Assembly: GCA_902587025.1 (NCBI GenBank)
Contig: CACIJJ010000001.1
Coordinates: 1 to 64,000, forward strand
Direction of reading: 5' to 3'
From: an uncultured Candidatus Actinomarina sp.
GTDB lineage: Bacteria > Actinomycetota > Acidimicrobiia > Actinomarinales > Actinomarinaceae
DNA length: 64,000 nt
Shown here: positions 1-8,629 of the stretch, piece by piece
Numbering within the stretch: position 1 is the first letter of the stretch
Layout: every line of letters starts with the position of its first letter
The notes under the pieces: generated by a model
The model's input: only the letters and a program-made list of their open reading frames with translations
Databases searched by the model: none
Told to the model about the DNA's origin: nothing
Program-made: the position numbers and the translations under genes

Positions 1-457
1 CAAGTTTTTCGTTTTTATCAATTACAACTCTTTTAAAAGAGTTAAGAACAATTGGTTGTGAAACGGTTACTATGTATTCTTTTTCATAGCCCTTTGAGGG
101 ATGATTAATATTGTTCAGCCAATCTCCATCATTGCTTAATAGCATCAACCCTTCTGAATCTTTATCAAGTCTTCCACTATATTTAAGTGAATTATCAACT
201 ATTTCATATATAGTCTTAGATTTTCCTTGTGCTTTTGTAGAGCAGACATATCCTATCGGTTTATAAAATTTGAAATATTTATACACAATCTTTGATGACA
301 AAATTTTGTTTTGATATGTGATTACATCTGTAGTCATAATATCTTGCCCTATAACTGCAAGTTTATTATTGACAGTTATTTTTTTTGCTTTAATTAATTC
401 ATCAGCATTTCTTCTTGATGTATTTAGGTGAAGAGCTAAATATTTATTTATTCTCAA
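1..457 (-). CDS. rluB: Pseudouridine synthase, RluB/RsuA family (3' end outside window)
   Basis: The product would isomerise a uridine in rRNA to pseudouridine. The visible N-terminal part shows an S4 RNA-binding start (RINKYLA, then SRRNADELI and KKITVN). It continues with a FYKPIGYVCS segment and the catalytic GRLDKDSEGLMLLSNDG motif with its Asp. The best start is a TTG at 457-455, directly after the scpB stop codon; no in-frame ATG lies between the two genes. The C-terminus is cut by the left window edge. The order scpA-scpB-rluB is the usual actinobacterial one and supports RluB (23S rRNA) over RsuA, but the sequence alone does not settle the target site. Confidence 0.88.
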   Translation of the reverse strand, partial: MRINKYLALHLNTSRRNADELIKAKKITVNNKLAVIGQDIMTTDVITYQNKILSSKIVYKYFKFYKPIGYVCSTKAQGKSKTIYEIVDNSLKYSGRLDKDSEGLMLLSNDGDWLNNINHPSKGYEKEYIVTVSQPIVLNSFKRVVIDKNEKL

Positions 458-985
458 TTATTCTTCTTCAGACGGCGATGAGAAATATTCACCGATAGTA
501 GGTAAATCATTTAAACTTTCAAAGCCTGTTTTCTCTAAAAACTCATCTGTTGTTGAATATAAAATAGGACTACCAGGAACATCCAGCTCCCCTGACTTGT
601 ATACAAGACCTCGGGATTCAAGAGTCTTTATAGATGATTCAGATTCTACTCCCCTGATCTCAGAAATTTTTAACTTTGTAACTGGTTGTTCATATGCAAT
701 TATCGCAAGAGTTTCTAAAGCTGGCGTTGATAAGCCTTTTAAAACTGAGGGAGGCTTTACTGAATCTAAATATTTTGGTATATCATTTACAGTCACTAAA
801 TCAGATTTCGTTGAATCAAATCGTAAATAGAATCCAAAACCAAGATTGGTTAAGTCGTTATTAATTTCATCAAATAATTTAAATAGTTTATTTCCATCTA
901 TCTCTAAAAGTTCTTCAAAATAGGAGTTTTGCACAGGCCCATCACTTACCAAAAGAGTTGCTGTTATGATTTTCTTATTCTTCAT
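458..985 (-). CDS. scpB: Segregation and condensation protein B
   Basis: ScpB is the winged-helix subunit of the SMC-ScpA-ScpB condensin that compacts and segregates the chromosome. The protein has the expected small size and the family core with PALETLAIIAYEQPVTK and ISEIRGVES, followed by the second winged-helix region. An ATG at 1012 would add nine residues inside scpA. The ATG at 985 fits the family N-terminus better (MKNKKIITATLLVSDGPV) and gives an 11-base overlap with scpA, so it was chosen. The gene lies in a tight operon with xerD, an HD-domain gene, scpA and rluB. SMC itself is not in the window. Confidence 0.93.
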   Translation of the reverse strand: MKNKKIITATLLVSDGPVQNSYFEELLEIDGNKLFKLFDEINNDLTNLGFGFYLRFDSTKSDLVTVNDIPKYLDSVKPPSVLKGLSTPALETLAIIAYEQPVTKLKISEIRGVESESSIKTLESRGLVYKSGELDVPGSPILYSTTDEFLEKTGFESLNDLPTIGEYFSSPSEEE

Positions 986-1685
986 AATTTTTTTCAATCT
1001 TAATAAGCTCATTATTATTAACTTGTTCTGCTTTTACAAATCCCCAACGTATTGCTTCAAGTAAAGCTAAAAAAATTGCAACTGCTTGTTCAGAAGTCTC
1101 AACTTCAGAGGCAAGCTCTTCAAAAGAAGTATTTAATCTTTTGTCTACATTAGACAATAAAGAATTAATCGCTTCATCTATGTCAGGTAAATCGTACTCG
1201 ATATGATCAAAGCCTTTAATTGATTTATATCTAATAAAAACTTCTTCTGCTGTTTCTTGAAATATTTTTTTATCAATAGTTATTTCAATATCAGGTTTAT
1301 TAAATAGATTTAAAGTCTGATAATATTTAAAAGCACTTATAGACATTTCATTTTCGCGTATTCTTGAGGCAAGAGCAATTCCAACTTCTGAAAAAGCTTT
1401 AAACTGTAATAATCTTGCAAATGCCAAATCTTTGTCCTTAATCAATTGAATTTCGTCAATCCAATCAACATCTTCATTTTGGGGAAGTAAACTTTTAGCT
1501 TTCAATTCAAATAATGAGGCAACTAGCAAAACAATCTCTGAAAAACTATCAATATCTTTTCTAACATTTTCGACATTTAAAGACGAGAAGAGATTTAATA
1601 GGTTTGTGTTTAAATTTTCATTTTTATTATCAGAAAAATCGATAAGTAATGATTTAAGATTTGAAATTAAGTCATTTAAATCCAT
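975..1685 (-). CDS. scpA: Segregation and condensation protein A
   Basis: ScpA is the kleisin subunit that bridges the SMC heads and binds ScpB. The 236-residue protein has an N-terminal helical region of the kleisin type (DLNDLISNLKSLLIDF). It is followed by the typical SFSEIVLLVASLFELKAKSLLP helix and ends in a C-terminal winged helix (FLALLEAIRWGFVKAEQ). The start ATG overlaps the stop of the upstream HD-domain gene by one base (TAATG). It is translationally coupled to scpB downstream through an 11-base overlap. Confidence 0.93.
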   Translation of the reverse strand: MDLNDLISNLKSLLIDFSDNKNENLNTNLLNLFSSLNVENVRKDIDSFSEIVLLVASLFELKAKSLLPQNEDVDWIDEIQLIKDKDLAFARLLQFKAFSEVGIALASRIRENEMSISAFKYYQTLNLFNKPDIEITIDKKIFQETAEEVFIRYKSIKGFDHIEYDLPDIDEAINSLLSNVDKRLNTSFEELASEVETSEQAVAIFLALLEAIRWGFVKAEQVNNNELIKIEKNYEE

Positions 1686-2158
1686 TAATAATCAGTTTTA
1701 TCCAATATGAAGTGTTTATTCTGTAATAGTTCTTTTTTATAGTATTGAATAATGTCATCATTAACTGAATATTTTTCTAATTCAGTTAAGCCGTTTATTT
1801 CATGATCAAGATATAAACGAGATTTATCATTGTTTACAATTTTCAATTCAGAAAATATCCTAAATATCCATGAAAAATGTGATATTGATTTTCCAATGTC
1901 ATGAATAAGAGAAAGAGTAAATAAATTATTTAACGACTCCAATTCTTTAATAGTTAGTGATTCATTATCAAAAGACATATCTATTGTGCGCTCAAGAACT
2001 TCTACAGAATGATGCCTGTCTTGCATTGAGAGTTGCCAAAATAATCTTAGAAGATTATCGTCGTTTAGTTGTTGCATCACTTTAATCTGATCTTCAACTG
2101 GAAGATGTTTATAAAACAAAAACCTAATTGCTCGTTTGATTTTTAAATATAATTTCAT
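1685..2158 (-). CDS. HD-domain protein of unknown substrate
   Basis: The 157-residue protein carries a recognisable HD-type metal phosphohydrolase core: a DRHHSVEV helix (residues about 48-55), the SLIHDIGKS signature, and a YLDHEINGLTELEKY segment. HD-domain proteins usually hydrolyse nucleotides or cyclic dinucleotides, but no substrate can be assigned here. The second His pair often seen near the C-terminus of relatives is not evident; the corresponding region reads DIIQYYKKEL. It overlaps xerD by four bases (ATGA) and scpA by one, so it is co-translated with chromosome-maintenance genes. That placement is suggestive but does not prove a role. Confidence 0.7.
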   Translation of the reverse strand: MKLYLKIKRAIRFLFYKHLPVEDQIKVMQQLNDDNLLRLFWQLSMQDRHHSVEVLERTIDMSFDNESLTIKELESLNNLFTLSLIHDIGKSISHFSWIFRIFSELKIVNNDKSRLYLDHEINGLTELEKYSVNDDIIQYYKKELLQNKHFILDKTDY

Positions 2159-3036
2159 GCTCTTGGATGACTCTCTTTAAATATTTCTGACAAAAATTCC
2201 TTGGTTAATTTAGTATAAATCTTTGTTGTAGAAACTGATGTATGTCCTAATAATTCTTGTAGTGTTCTCAAGTCACATCCTGCCTCAAGCATATGTGTAG
2301 CTGCACTATGTCTCAATGTGTGTGGATGAACTGATAATGCATTATCCGAAAGTATTGCAGACTTTTTAATAATTCTAAAAATTGCTGATCTATCGAGCTG
2401 ATTCATGTTTTTTGATAAAAATAAGTAAGGTTCTTGAGTATTTAATTCATCACGAAATTTTAAGTACTTTGATAAATTAATTTTTAATTCAGAACCTATT
2501 GGAACAATTCTCTGTTTAGAACCTTTTCCAAATAGCTTTACAAAATCTTCTTCAAAATCTAAATCTGATACTCTTACGTCACATAGTTCCGAAACTCTAC
2601 AGGCAGTTGAGTACATAAAATCAATCAACGTTAAATTCCTGGAATTCATATAGTTTGTGTGATCATAGATGTTTATTAATCTATTTATGTCTGATACTGA
2701 TATGGTTTCAGGTAGATATGAGCCCTTTTTTAAACTAACTTTCTCAATAACAATCTGATATTTCTTATTATCTAAATTAAACCAATCAATATATTGGTTT
2801 ATAGATGAAATTTTTCTTATCTTTGAATTATCAGATTTGTCATTTAGTTCTGAAGTTATGAATAGCTCAATAAGATCATCATTTATTATATTTTCACCGA
2901 TAAATTCTAAAAATTGAGTAATATCTGATTCGTATGCGCTTATAGTGTTTTCTGATAGCCCTTTTTTAAATTTTAAAAAATTTGTAAACTCTAGGACTAA
3001 ATCTTTGTTACTTTTCTTTGATTGTTTCTGAGACAA
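2155..3036 (-). CDS. xerD: Site-specific tyrosine recombinase XerD
   Basis: XerD resolves chromosome dimers at dif during division. The N-terminal SAM-like core-binding domain spans about residues 10-95. The catalytic domain has Arg147 (TACRVSELCDV), a Lys in FGKGSKQRIVP, the HTLRH box (His239, Arg242), His265 in LGHTSVST and the nucleophile Tyr274 in KIYTKL. All active-site residues are present, so it should be functional. It overlaps the 3' end of pyrG by 29 bases and is followed by the HD gene through an ATGA overlap. XerC is not in this window. The pyrG-xerD-scpA-scpB order matches the actinobacterial pattern. Confidence 0.93.
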   Translation of the reverse strand: MSQKQSKKSNKDLVLEFTNFLKFKKGLSENTISAYESDITQFLEFIGENIINDDLIELFITSELNDKSDNSKIRKISSINQYIDWFNLDNKKYQIVIEKVSLKKGSYLPETISVSDINRLINIYDHTNYMNSRNLTLIDFMYSTACRVSELCDVRVSDLDFEEDFVKLFGKGSKQRIVPIGSELKINLSKYLKFRDELNTQEPYLFLSKNMNQLDRSAIFRIIKKSAILSDNALSVHPHTLRHSAATHMLEAGCDLRTLQELLGHTSVSTTKIYTKLTKEFLSEIFKESHPRA

Positions 3037-4636
3037 TGTTTTCTGATTTTATTGATATATTTTTAATTGAAGCAAGTACAAATTCTTTGAATAAAGGAGC
3101 TGGGTCCCATGGCCTTGATTTAAATTCAGGATGAAATTGCGAAGCTATAAAAAACGGGTGGTCTGGAATTTCTATCATTTCAACTAAATTATTGTCTGGG
3201 GAAACTCCCCCAATTTTTAGACCTTTTTCTACTAATATATCTCTATATTTATTATTCACTTCATATCTATGCCTATGTCTTTCATAAATTACTTCATCAC
3301 TATAAATTTGTGCAGCTAATGAATCATCATTTAATTTACATGGGTACGTACCAAGTCTCATAGATGCACCGACATCATCTTTTTCTAAATCTTGATTTGG
3401 TAGCAAATCAATAACATAATTTTTTGTATTTTTTGAAAATTCTGAAGAGTTTGCATCATCAATTCCACAAACATTTCTTGCAAATTCGATTACAGCACAT
3501 TGTAATCCTAAACATATACCTAAAAATGGAATGTTATTTTTTCTAATGTACTCTATTGCTGAAATCTTTCCTTCTATCCCCCTGTATCCAAATCCTCCTG
3601 GAACAATAACTCCGTCCATATCTTGTAGGTTTTCTACTTCAAAATTATCTGCATCTATCCAGTGAAGATCAAGTTTTACTTTATTATGAAGACATGCATG
3701 ATTAAGTGACTCTACAACGGAGAGGTAGCTATCTGGCAATCCAAAATATTTTCCGAGGATTGCAATCTTAACTGAATCATTTGCTTCAAGTTTTAGATTT
3801 ACCATTGTCTTCCATTCTTCTAATGACGGTTCATTAGTTTGTAGATTCAATCTCTCATCCACTGCTTTATCGAGTCCTTCATCACGCATCCTTAAAGGAA
3901 CGGCATAGATATCATCTAAATCTGGAGCATTAATTACATTATTTACTGCAACATCGCAAAATAATGAAACTTTGCTCTTTATCTCATCATTAAGTTCTCT
4001 ATCTGATCTCAAAACAATTAAATCTGGAGAGATACCTGCTGCTCTTAACAAAGATACAGAATGTTGAGTAGGTTTTGTTTTTAATTCGGTACTTGGACCG
4101 ATAAAAGGTACCAATGTGACATGAATAAACATTACGTTTTCAGTTCCTAATTCTTTTCTTATTTGTCTTGCAGCTTCAAGAAATGGAAGAATTTCAATAT
4201 CTCCAACGGTTCCGCCAATTTCTGTGATTTGAACATCTACATCATTTGAAATTCCCTTAATTCTTCTTTTTATTTCATCAGTAATATGGGGAATAACTTG
4301 AACAGTTGCACCTAAGTAATCTCCTTTTCTCTCACTTTCAATTACTTTTCTATAAATACTTCCTGTGGTAACGTTGGAGTCTTTTCTTAAATTAACACCT
4401 GTAAACCTTTCATAATGACCAAGATCTAAATCAGTTGTTGCTCCATCTTCAGTTACAAAAACTTCACCATGTTGAAAAGGATTCATTGTATCCGGATCAA
4501 CATTAATATAAGGATCTAATTTTTGATTTATAACGCTTATTCCACGAGCTTTGAGAAGGTTTCCAAGAGACGCAGATGTAATCCCTTTACCAAGACCAGA
4601 GACAACACCACCGGTGACAAAAATGTATTTGGTCAC
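3008..4636 (-). CDS. pyrG: CTP synthase
   Basis: PyrG converts UTP to CTP using ATP and glutamine-derived ammonia. The 542 residues are full length for the family. The N-terminal amidoligase domain starts with [17 protein letters not shown] and contains the [13 protein letters not shown] segment. The C-terminal class I amidotransferase domain has the nucleophile loop [10 protein letters not shown] and the FHPEF histidine-glutamate pair. It lies downstream of nadK (37 bases between them) and overlaps xerD, suggesting one transcript. Confidence 0.97.
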   Translation of the reverse strand: MTKYIFVTGGVVSGLGKGITSASLGNLLKARGISVINQKLDPYINVDPDTMNPFQHGEVFVTEDGATTDLDLGHYERFTGVNLRKDSNVTTGSIYRKVIESERKGDYLGATVQVIPHITDEIKRRIKGISNDVDVQITEIGGTVGDIEILPFLEAARQIRKELGTENVMFIHVTLVPFIGPSTELKTKPTQHSVSLLRAAGISPDLIVLRSDRELNDEIKSKVSLFCDVAVNNVINAPDLDDIYAVPLRMRDEGLDKAVDERLNLQTNEPSLEEWKTMVNLKLEANDSVKIAILGKYFGLPDSYLSVVESLNHACLHNKVKLDLHWIDADNFEVENLQDMDGVIVPGGFGYRGIEGKISAIEYIRKNNIPFLGICLGLQCAVIEFARNVCGIDDANSSEFSKNTKNYVIDLLPNQDLEKDDVGASMRLGTYPCKLNDDSLAAQIYSDEVIYERHRHRYEVNNKYRDILVEKGLKIGGVSPDNNLVEMIEIPDHPFFIASQFHPEFKSRPWDPAPLFKEFVLASIKNISIKSENIVSETIKEK

Positions 4637-4673
4637 ATTGAAACTTTAGCATATAAAGAATTAAATAAAAGGA

Positions 4674-5471
4674 CTATCTTAAAATTTGATTTAAAAATAA
4701 ATCTAACTTTGGATCATTATCTGTGCCAAGTATGTTTATAGATTTATCTGATAAGCCATAACCATACTTCAGATTCTGATCACTTTTTTCTTGAACTTCA
4801 ACAACACCATCAAACTGAATGGCATAATTTTGATTCTTATTTATTGATACTTCAATCAAACTATTTTTATCTATGACTATAGATCTTGGAAACTTTGAAA
4901 ATGGAGAGATTGGTGTAATAGATATAACATCTAGATTATTTTGAATAATTGGACCGCCAGCAGAGTAATTGTATGCGGTAGAGCCAAGTGAAGTTGATAG
5001 AATTAGCCCGTCAGCACGTAATTTTACTTTTTGACCATACATTGATAATTCCAGATCAAGAATCCTGGTAGGAGAATTTTTAATAATAACGACTTCATTG
5101 AAAGCAGGGAGGCTAAGGTCATTATTTTGAATTATTGCTTTTCTTTTAACAACATCGTAATCCTCATTTTTCCAAGACTTAAGAATATTTTCAAGATTTT
5201 CAGAAGACGAAACTAAATAACCTAATCTTCCAGGACCAATCGTGATTAAAGAAGTATTTTTTTCCCATGCAGCACGCATTGCTTTTAGAGCTGTACCGTC
5301 ACCACCAATGCTTATAATTAAGTCGGGGTCAATCTTATTTAATCCTTTTGAATCTGATTCGACGTCAAATACATCGTATTTTAAATTATTTTTCTCTACA
5401 GTTTTAAAAATGTCATCAGATATTTTTTTTGATAGATACTTTTTAGATGAAATTATTAATAAATTCTTCAC
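4674..5471 (-). CDS. nadK: NAD kinase
   Basis: NAD kinase phosphorylates NAD to NADP. The 265-residue protein has the catalytic GGDGT motif (residues 56-60) in ISIGGDGTALKA and the second diacylglycerol-kinase-fold signature around TAYNYSAGGPII. It is divergent from the rhomboid gene, with only 36 bases between the two starts, so both promoters must be compressed into that spacer or lie partly in the genes. In many actinobacteria nadK sits next to recN; recN is absent here. Confidence 0.95.
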   Translation of the reverse strand: MKNLLIISSKKYLSKKISDDIFKTVEKNNLKYDVFDVESDSKGLNKIDPDLIISIGGDGTALKAMRAAWEKNTSLITIGPGRLGYLVSSSENLENILKSWKNEDYDVVKRKAIIQNNDLSLPAFNEVVIIKNSPTRILDLELSMYGQKVKLRADGLILSTSLGSTAYNYSAGGPIIQNNLDVISITPISPFSKFPRSIVIDKNSLIEVSINKNQNYAIQFDGVVEVQEKSDQNLKYGYGLSDKSINILGTDNDPKLDLFLNQILR

Positions 5472-5496
5472 TAGGATATATTATACGTATCTTCTT

Positions 5497-5501
5497 AGGA
5501 G
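5497..5501 (+). promoter_or_regulatory. Ribosome-binding site for the rhomboid gene
   Basis: AGGAG lies six bases before a GTG codon. This strong Shine-Dalgarno match fixes the start of the rhomboid gene at the GTG at 5508. Confidence 0.75.
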
Positions 5502-5507
5502 TACAAA

Positions 5508-6215
5508 GTGATACCAATTTCAGATATTAATCCAGCAAAAAGTAATCCAATTATTTCAAGAATTTTTATTATTGCATCAATAATTGTTTACTTACTTATC
5601 CAACCAAAAAATCCTAGTGAGCTTTTTAATTTTTTTTATGAATTTGCTGCGATACCCTGTGAGATATTTAACAATAAACCGTTATCAATAGATCAGTACT
5701 ATAACAATGATTGTTCTGCTCTAACTAGTAATATTGTTTTCGAAAATAAAAATATTTTTTTAAGCCTAATCCTATCCAATATTTTCCATGCAAACTTTAT
5801 ACACATATTAGGAAACCTTTGGAGTTTTTGGATATTTGGAAACAACATAGAAGATGTTTTAGGAAGAACTAGATTTATTATATTTCTTTTTATGACTGGA
5901 TTGTTCAGTATGTTTGCTCACGTTATTTTAAATTTTAATGATATTAATCCAATTGTTGGAGCATCAGGTATAGTATCGGCATTAATGGGTGCTTATGTGT
6001 ATTTATTTCCAAATGCTCAATTACTTGTTCTGGTTCCATTTGGATTTTTATTTCCAACAACAATAAGAGCAAAATTCTTTATGATTTTTTGGTTTTTTTC
6101 TCAAATTGTTATAGCTTTACAAAATAATAATATTTCATGGGAAGCCCATATTGGAGGATTTTTAATTGGATACTTAGTTCTTAGAATTTTTAATTATAGA
6201 AGATACACTCTGTGA
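5508..6215 (+). CDS. Rhomboid-family intramembrane serine protease
   Basis: The product is a polytopic membrane protease that cleaves transmembrane substrates within the lipid bilayer. The N-terminus MIPISDINPAKSNPI and first membrane segment (about 17-31) are typical of bacterial rhomboids. The motif HANFIHILGNLW holds the conserved His and Asn. The nucleophile is Ser153 in VGASGIVSALMGAY, and the catalytic His214 lies in WEAHIGGFLIGYL. Translation starts at GTG with a strong AGGAG site. The 3' end overlaps the convergent HAD gene by 42 bases. Its substrate is unknown. Confidence 0.9.
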   Translation: MIPISDINPAKSNPIISRIFIIASIIVYLLIQPKNPSELFNFFYEFAAIPCEIFNNKPLSIDQYYNNDCSALTSNIVFENKNIFLSLILSNIFHANFIHILGNLWSFWIFGNNIEDVLGRTRFIIFLFMTGLFSMFAHVILNFNDINPIVGASGIVSALMGAYVYLFPNAQLLVLVPFGFLFPTTIRAKFFMIFWFFSQIVIALQNNNISWEAHIGGFLIGYLVLRIFNYRRYTL

Positions 6216-6935
6216 AAAAGTATCGAACTTAAAATCTGCTATATCTTCATCCAAATAGTTTTTTATTGAAGAGTCAACGAGATAAGATTTAGCATCAATA
6301 TCTTTTGCAAGTAATATATCTGTATCAACTCTATCTCCAATAACAGCAAAAATTTTAGGGAATTGTTTCAACAAATACTCTGAATAAAAGGAATCTGGCT
6401 TTCCAAAAGAGTTAATACTTAATCCAACTAAGCTTTCAATTTCCCGTACTATCGCACCATTGCCGTCTTTAAATTCATGATCGTTTATTGGAAAAGTAAG
6501 ATCTTTATTCATAGCAATAACATCAACTCCTCTGTTAAAAGCATCCGCAATACTTTCGACGTCATGTCGTGAAAATGAATCTGTTCTTCCTATGAGGATA
6601 ATTTCTGATTTATCAATTGGAAAGAGTTCAGTTGTAATCGTCTTTACATATTTTTGTAAATTGTATGAACCATGCACATAAATTTTTTTATCAAAATTCT
6701 TTAGATAGTCTTTTAAAATTACTAGAGGGCTAACAATATCATTAAGATTTATTTCATTTGAAAGCATATTTTCTAATTTATTTTTTATTTGATAGGGAGT
6801 CTCTGAACTGTTGTTTGTTATAAAAATAAATTTAAAATTATTATTTTTAGCTTCGTGAATAGAATCTTTTACTCCAGGAATAATTTTTGATTGAAGATAA
6901 ATAGTTCCATCAAGGTCTGTAGCGATTATTTTCAC
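6174..6935 (-). CDS. HAD-IIA family phosphatase (NagD-like)
   Basis: The protein is a haloacid-dehalogenase superfamily phosphatase of subclass IIA, probably acting on a small phosphorylated metabolite such as a sugar phosphate or p-nitrophenyl phosphate-like substrate. Motif I is ATDLDGTIY (nucleophile Asp7 and Asp9). Motif II is FIFITNNSSETP, SFGKPDSFY supplies the lysine, and motif IV is VIGDRVDTDILLA. The cap region contains the NagD-type NKDLTFPINDHEF segment. The start overlaps the 3' end of the upstream GNAT gene by 26 bases. The exact substrate cannot be told from sequence. Confidence 0.85.
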   Translation of the reverse strand: MKIIATDLDGTIYLQSKIIPGVKDSIHEAKNNNFKFIFITNNSSETPYQIKNKLENMLSNEINLNDIVSPLVILKDYLKNFDKKIYVHGSYNLQKYVKTITTELFPIDKSEIILIGRTDSFSRHDVESIADAFNRGVDVIAMNKDLTFPINDHEFKDGNGAIVREIESLVGLSINSFGKPDSFYSEYLLKQFPKIFAVIGDRVDTDILLAKDIDAKSYLVDSSIKNYLDEDIADFKFDTFSQSVSSIIKNSKN

Positions 6936-7374
6936 GTTTCTTTTCCATTATTAAAACTTTCGCTGTAATTGCATTACTTTCATAAAAATTTTTTGCTTGT
7001 CTATCACTTGGTAAGGCAAATGATCTAACTTCCAAATTTTTCATATTTGCATTATCAGCAATGTATTCAAAAAGTTTTGTACCTAATCCAAGTTCTCTAA
7101 AATTATCTTTAATAAACAACTCATATACATTCCAATAGAAATCAGCCTCTATAATTCTTGCATAGCCAACAATATTGGAATTACCCTTTTGAGAAGTTTT
7201 TAAAACAAAATAGTACGAATCAAAGTTTTCTGATATTTTTTGATAATAATCAAATAAAACACTATCAATATTTTGAATTTCTTTGTTAAATAAATTTTGA
7301 AGTGCAACTGGTGAGTTTTCTTGTTGCTCTATTTCAAAATCTATTCCAAAATCTTGAAATTTTTTTTCATGCAC
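6910..7374 (-). CDS. GNAT-family N-acetyltransferase
   Basis: The protein would transfer an acetyl group from acetyl-CoA to an amine. The GNAT core is visible in the second half: strand NIVGYARIIEADFYWNVYEL, the acetyl-CoA loop FRELGLGTKLFEYI (a Q/RxxGxG-like loop), then ALPSDRQAKNFYESNA near the C-terminus. The N-terminal 60 residues are family-specific. It overlaps the DUF4193 gene upstream by eight bases and the HAD gene downstream. The substrate is unknown. Confidence 0.8.
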   Translation of the reverse strand: MHEKKFQDFGIDFEIEQQENSPVALQNLFNKEIQNIDSVLFDYYQKISENFDSYYFVLKTSQKGNSNIVGYARIIEADFYWNVYELFIKDNFRELGLGTKLFEYIADNANMKNLEVRSFALPSDRQAKNFYESNAITAKVLIMEKKRENNRYRP

Positions 7375-7726
7375 AGTCGTGACAAACCTTTGCTCGTGGT
7401 TTAGCTAACTGTGTATTTTTTAGTACCAAGAAACAAATAGTACATGTAAATTCATCTTCTTGAATGTCTTCTACAGTTTCGTCTAATTTAAGATCTGAGC
7501 TTTTAACATTCCTTTTTTCCGCAGCATCAACAGACATGAATGATCCTTCTGCTTCATCATTGTCATCAACAGCCTTTTTTTTCTCTGTTTCTACCCTAGC
7601 TTCTAAAGACTCTGTTTCTACTTCTTCTTTCTCTTCTTCTTCTTGAGGAGCTTCAGATTCATCTAAATCTTCCTCAAGGTCCTCCATAGTAGGTTCTTCT
7701 ATATCTTCGATCTCTTTATCTGCCAT
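7367..7726 (-). CDS. DUF4193-family zinc-ribbon protein
   Basis: The N-terminal two thirds is very acidic and low in complexity, with runs of Glu and Asp. The C-terminal end is a compact zinc-ribbon-like module with EFTCTICFLVLKNTQLA followed by CHDCA, giving two CxxC pairs. This domain is known to me as DUF4193, a family characteristic of Actinobacteria, and is one of the better lineage markers in the window. The function is unknown; the acidic arm and small zinc ribbon would suit a protein-protein or polymerase-associated role, but that is speculation. Confidence 0.8.
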   Translation of the reverse strand: MADKEIEDIEEPTMEDLEEDLDESEAPQEEEEKEEVETESLEARVETEKKKAVDDNDEAEGSFMSVDAAEKRNVKSSDLKLDETVEDIQEDEFTCTICFLVLKNTQLAKPRAKVCHDCA

Positions 7727-7756
7727 AATTGTCCTTAAATTTCTGTAAGAATCATA

Positions 7757-8629
7757 CTAAATTTTGAGATGTATAGCTTGTTTTTTAACAATAATCTCAG
7801 CAGGACCATTATCAAAATAATCACCATCAACTTCAATGGGACTTCTAGATTTTAAAGAAATCTTATTAATTCTTTTCAATATCACATCGGGATCCGTTAA
7901 ATGTAGGCCTTTCTTTGCTAAAAAGAATAATTTCATAGCTTTAGTCTTTGTAACTTTAAATATTTGAGTATTTAACAATCCATCTTGCAAGCTTGATTTA
8001 GGAGAAATGTTCCAACCACCACCAAAGTATTGTCCATTACAAATTGAAATATTAAAGGCGATATCTCTGAATTCATACGAATCATTGCTTATTTCAAATA
8101 TGTCACTTTTTGCAGGAAGCAATTTAATCCAAAAACTAATTGGATATCTAAATCTTTTAAAAACTCTTGGGAGTGCCTCGCTAGTTTTAACTGTGTCAGC
8201 TAAAAAACCAAAATTCAATACATTTACAAAATGTCTGGATTTATTTTCTGATTTTATATATGCAACATCTATTTTGTAATCTTGGTTCGTTTTAAGTCTT
8301 TCTACGCCTTCATTGATGGTTTTTGGAAAAGCAAAAGTTCTCATAAAATCCGAACCACTACCCGAAGGAAGACATGCAACTTCTGGATTAGCTATATTGT
8401 TTTTTAAAAGTACATCGATCAAATTACTAAGCGTTCCATCACCTCCAACAGCACAAAAAATAACATCATCATAAATATACTTTTTAATAATTACTTCTAC
8501 TTCTTTAGATTGCTTTGTTTGATAAATATCACAATTTAATTGATTTTTATCAAAAATCTTTTGCAAGTCTAGACGCGTTAGTTTTTTACCTCTGGAATTT
8601 TTATTATGGATTACTACTATTTTTTTCAC
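7757..8629 (-). CDS. Diacylglycerol/lipid kinase family protein (YegS/BmrU type)
   Basis: The protein is a 290-residue member of the diacylglycerol kinase catalytic family, expected to phosphorylate a lipid with ATP at the membrane surface. Motifs visible are the N-terminal HNKNSRGKK, the nucleotide-binding FCAVGGDGTLSNLIDVLL and the LPSGSGSDFMRTFAF loop, which is typical of the DgkB/YegS group. The C-terminal part holds the LQDGLLNTQIF and VDGD elements. Its start overlaps the stop of helY by four bases. The lipid substrate is not assignable. Confidence 0.87.
   Translation of the reverse strand: MKKIVVIHNKNSRGKKLTRLDLQKIFDKNQLNCDIYQTKQSKEVEVIIKKYIYDDVIFCAVGGDGTLSNLIDVLLKNNIANPEVACLPSGSGSDFMRTFAFPKTINEGVERLKTNQDYKIDVAYIKSENKSRHFVNVLNFGFLADTVKTSEALPRVFKRFRYPISFWIKLLPAKSDIFEISNDSYEFRDIAFNISICNGQYFGGGWNISPKSSLQDGLLNTQIFKVTKTKAMKLFFLAKKGLHLTDPDVILKRINKISLKSRSPIEVDGDYFDNGPAEIIVKKQAIHLKI

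Noticed and set aside
597-830. Plus-strand reading frame within scpB
   Set aside because: It lies wholly inside scpB on the opposite strand, has no family similarity and no ribosome-binding site. It is a shadow.
7464-7646. Ser/Phe-rich plus-strand frame opposite the DUF4193 gene
   Set aside because: It is the reverse of the Glu-rich coding tract; its composition is explained by the antisense of GAA/GAG codons.
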